From assembly GCA_045644665.1 (NCBI GenBank), contig JAZRHH010000028.1, positions 1-40,759 of the forward strand: a DNA stretch of 40,759 bases. The letters run 5' to 3'. The position numbers and the translations under genes are program-made. The notes under the pieces are model-generated. The model ran no database searches. It saw nothing but the letters and a program-made list of their open reading frames with translations, and was not told where the DNA came from. The DNA is from RGIG9115 sp045644665. GTDB lineage: Bacteria > Bacillota > Clostridia > UBA1381. Of this stretch, positions 40,755 to 40,759 are shown piece by piece (position 1 is the first letter of the stretch; every line of letters starts with the position of its first letter).

Positions 40755-40759
40755 GCCAA

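Overview
The window looks like part of the chromosome of an AT-rich, endospore-forming Firmicute of the class Clostridia, probably an anaerobe. The evidence is two SleB cortex-lytic hydrolases, YpeB, SpoVT, a ferredoxin-linked 2-oxoacid oxidoreductase, a membrane pyrophosphatase, an S-layer-homology protein, strong AGGAGG-type ribosome binding sites and many near-consensus sigma-A promoters with 17-base spacers. Most genes are housekeeping. There is no prophage, insertion sequence or CRISPR array, although a lone terminase-small-subunit-like gene sits beside tRNA-Arg.

Layout. 1-3.9 kb: the 5' tip of an unknown gene, a large SLH surface protein, and the terminase-like gene. 3.9-4.2 kb: tRNA-Arg(CCG), its terminator, and hairpin array A. 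4.2-8.8 kb (minus): an operon ilvE - P-loop ATPase - ferredoxin - alpha - beta - gamma of a VOR-type 2-oxoacid:ferredoxin oxidoreductase. It is preceded by a leader with a Leu/Ile-rich peptide ORF and mutually exclusive antiterminator and terminator hairpins. 8.9-13.4 kb (minus): an NSS transporter, hppA and pdxY. 13.5-14.7 kb: sleB and, convergent to it, spoVT. 14.8-17.4 kb (minus): ecfA1-ecfA2-ecfT. 17.5-19.4 kb (plus): a Cys-rich DUF6062-like protein overlapping a CLC channel or antiporter. 19.5-23.6 kb (plus): alaS with an in-frame amber codon, nth, and a charged hypothetical protein. 23.7-28.7 kb (minus): parE-parC plus a WecG/TagA glycosyltransferase. 28.8-32.6 kb (plus): a Cys-cluster protein, a VanW protein and a degenerate AspRS-like protein. 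32.6-33.6 kb: tRNA-Leu(GAG) followed by a composite repeat-rich block with hairpin array B and a four-helix-bundle (IVP family) gene. 33.7-37.4 kb: a second sleB with ypeB, then asnB. 37.4-40.8 kb: a 3D/G5 cell-wall protein, a polysaccharide deacetylase, a DUF975 protein and a small Cys-rich membrane protein.

Functionally the window links branched-chain 2-oxoacid and amino-acid metabolism (IlvE + VOR), cation and PPi energetics, cofactor uptake or salvage (ECF, PdxY), spore germination (SleB/YpeB) and envelope remodelling (SLH, VanW, 3D, deacetylase, TagA).

The observations most worth following are: (1) the TAG that replaces a conserved Lys codon in alaS; (2) two related hairpin-array elements, each starting in a tRNA terminator, one carrying an IVP gene and flanked by a duplicated tRNA terminator and tRNA 3' end; (3) the branched-chain leader and attenuator in front of the ilvE-VOR operon; (4) an AspRS-like protein that has lost its motif 2 residues. 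All calls come from reading the sequence; no database search was run.
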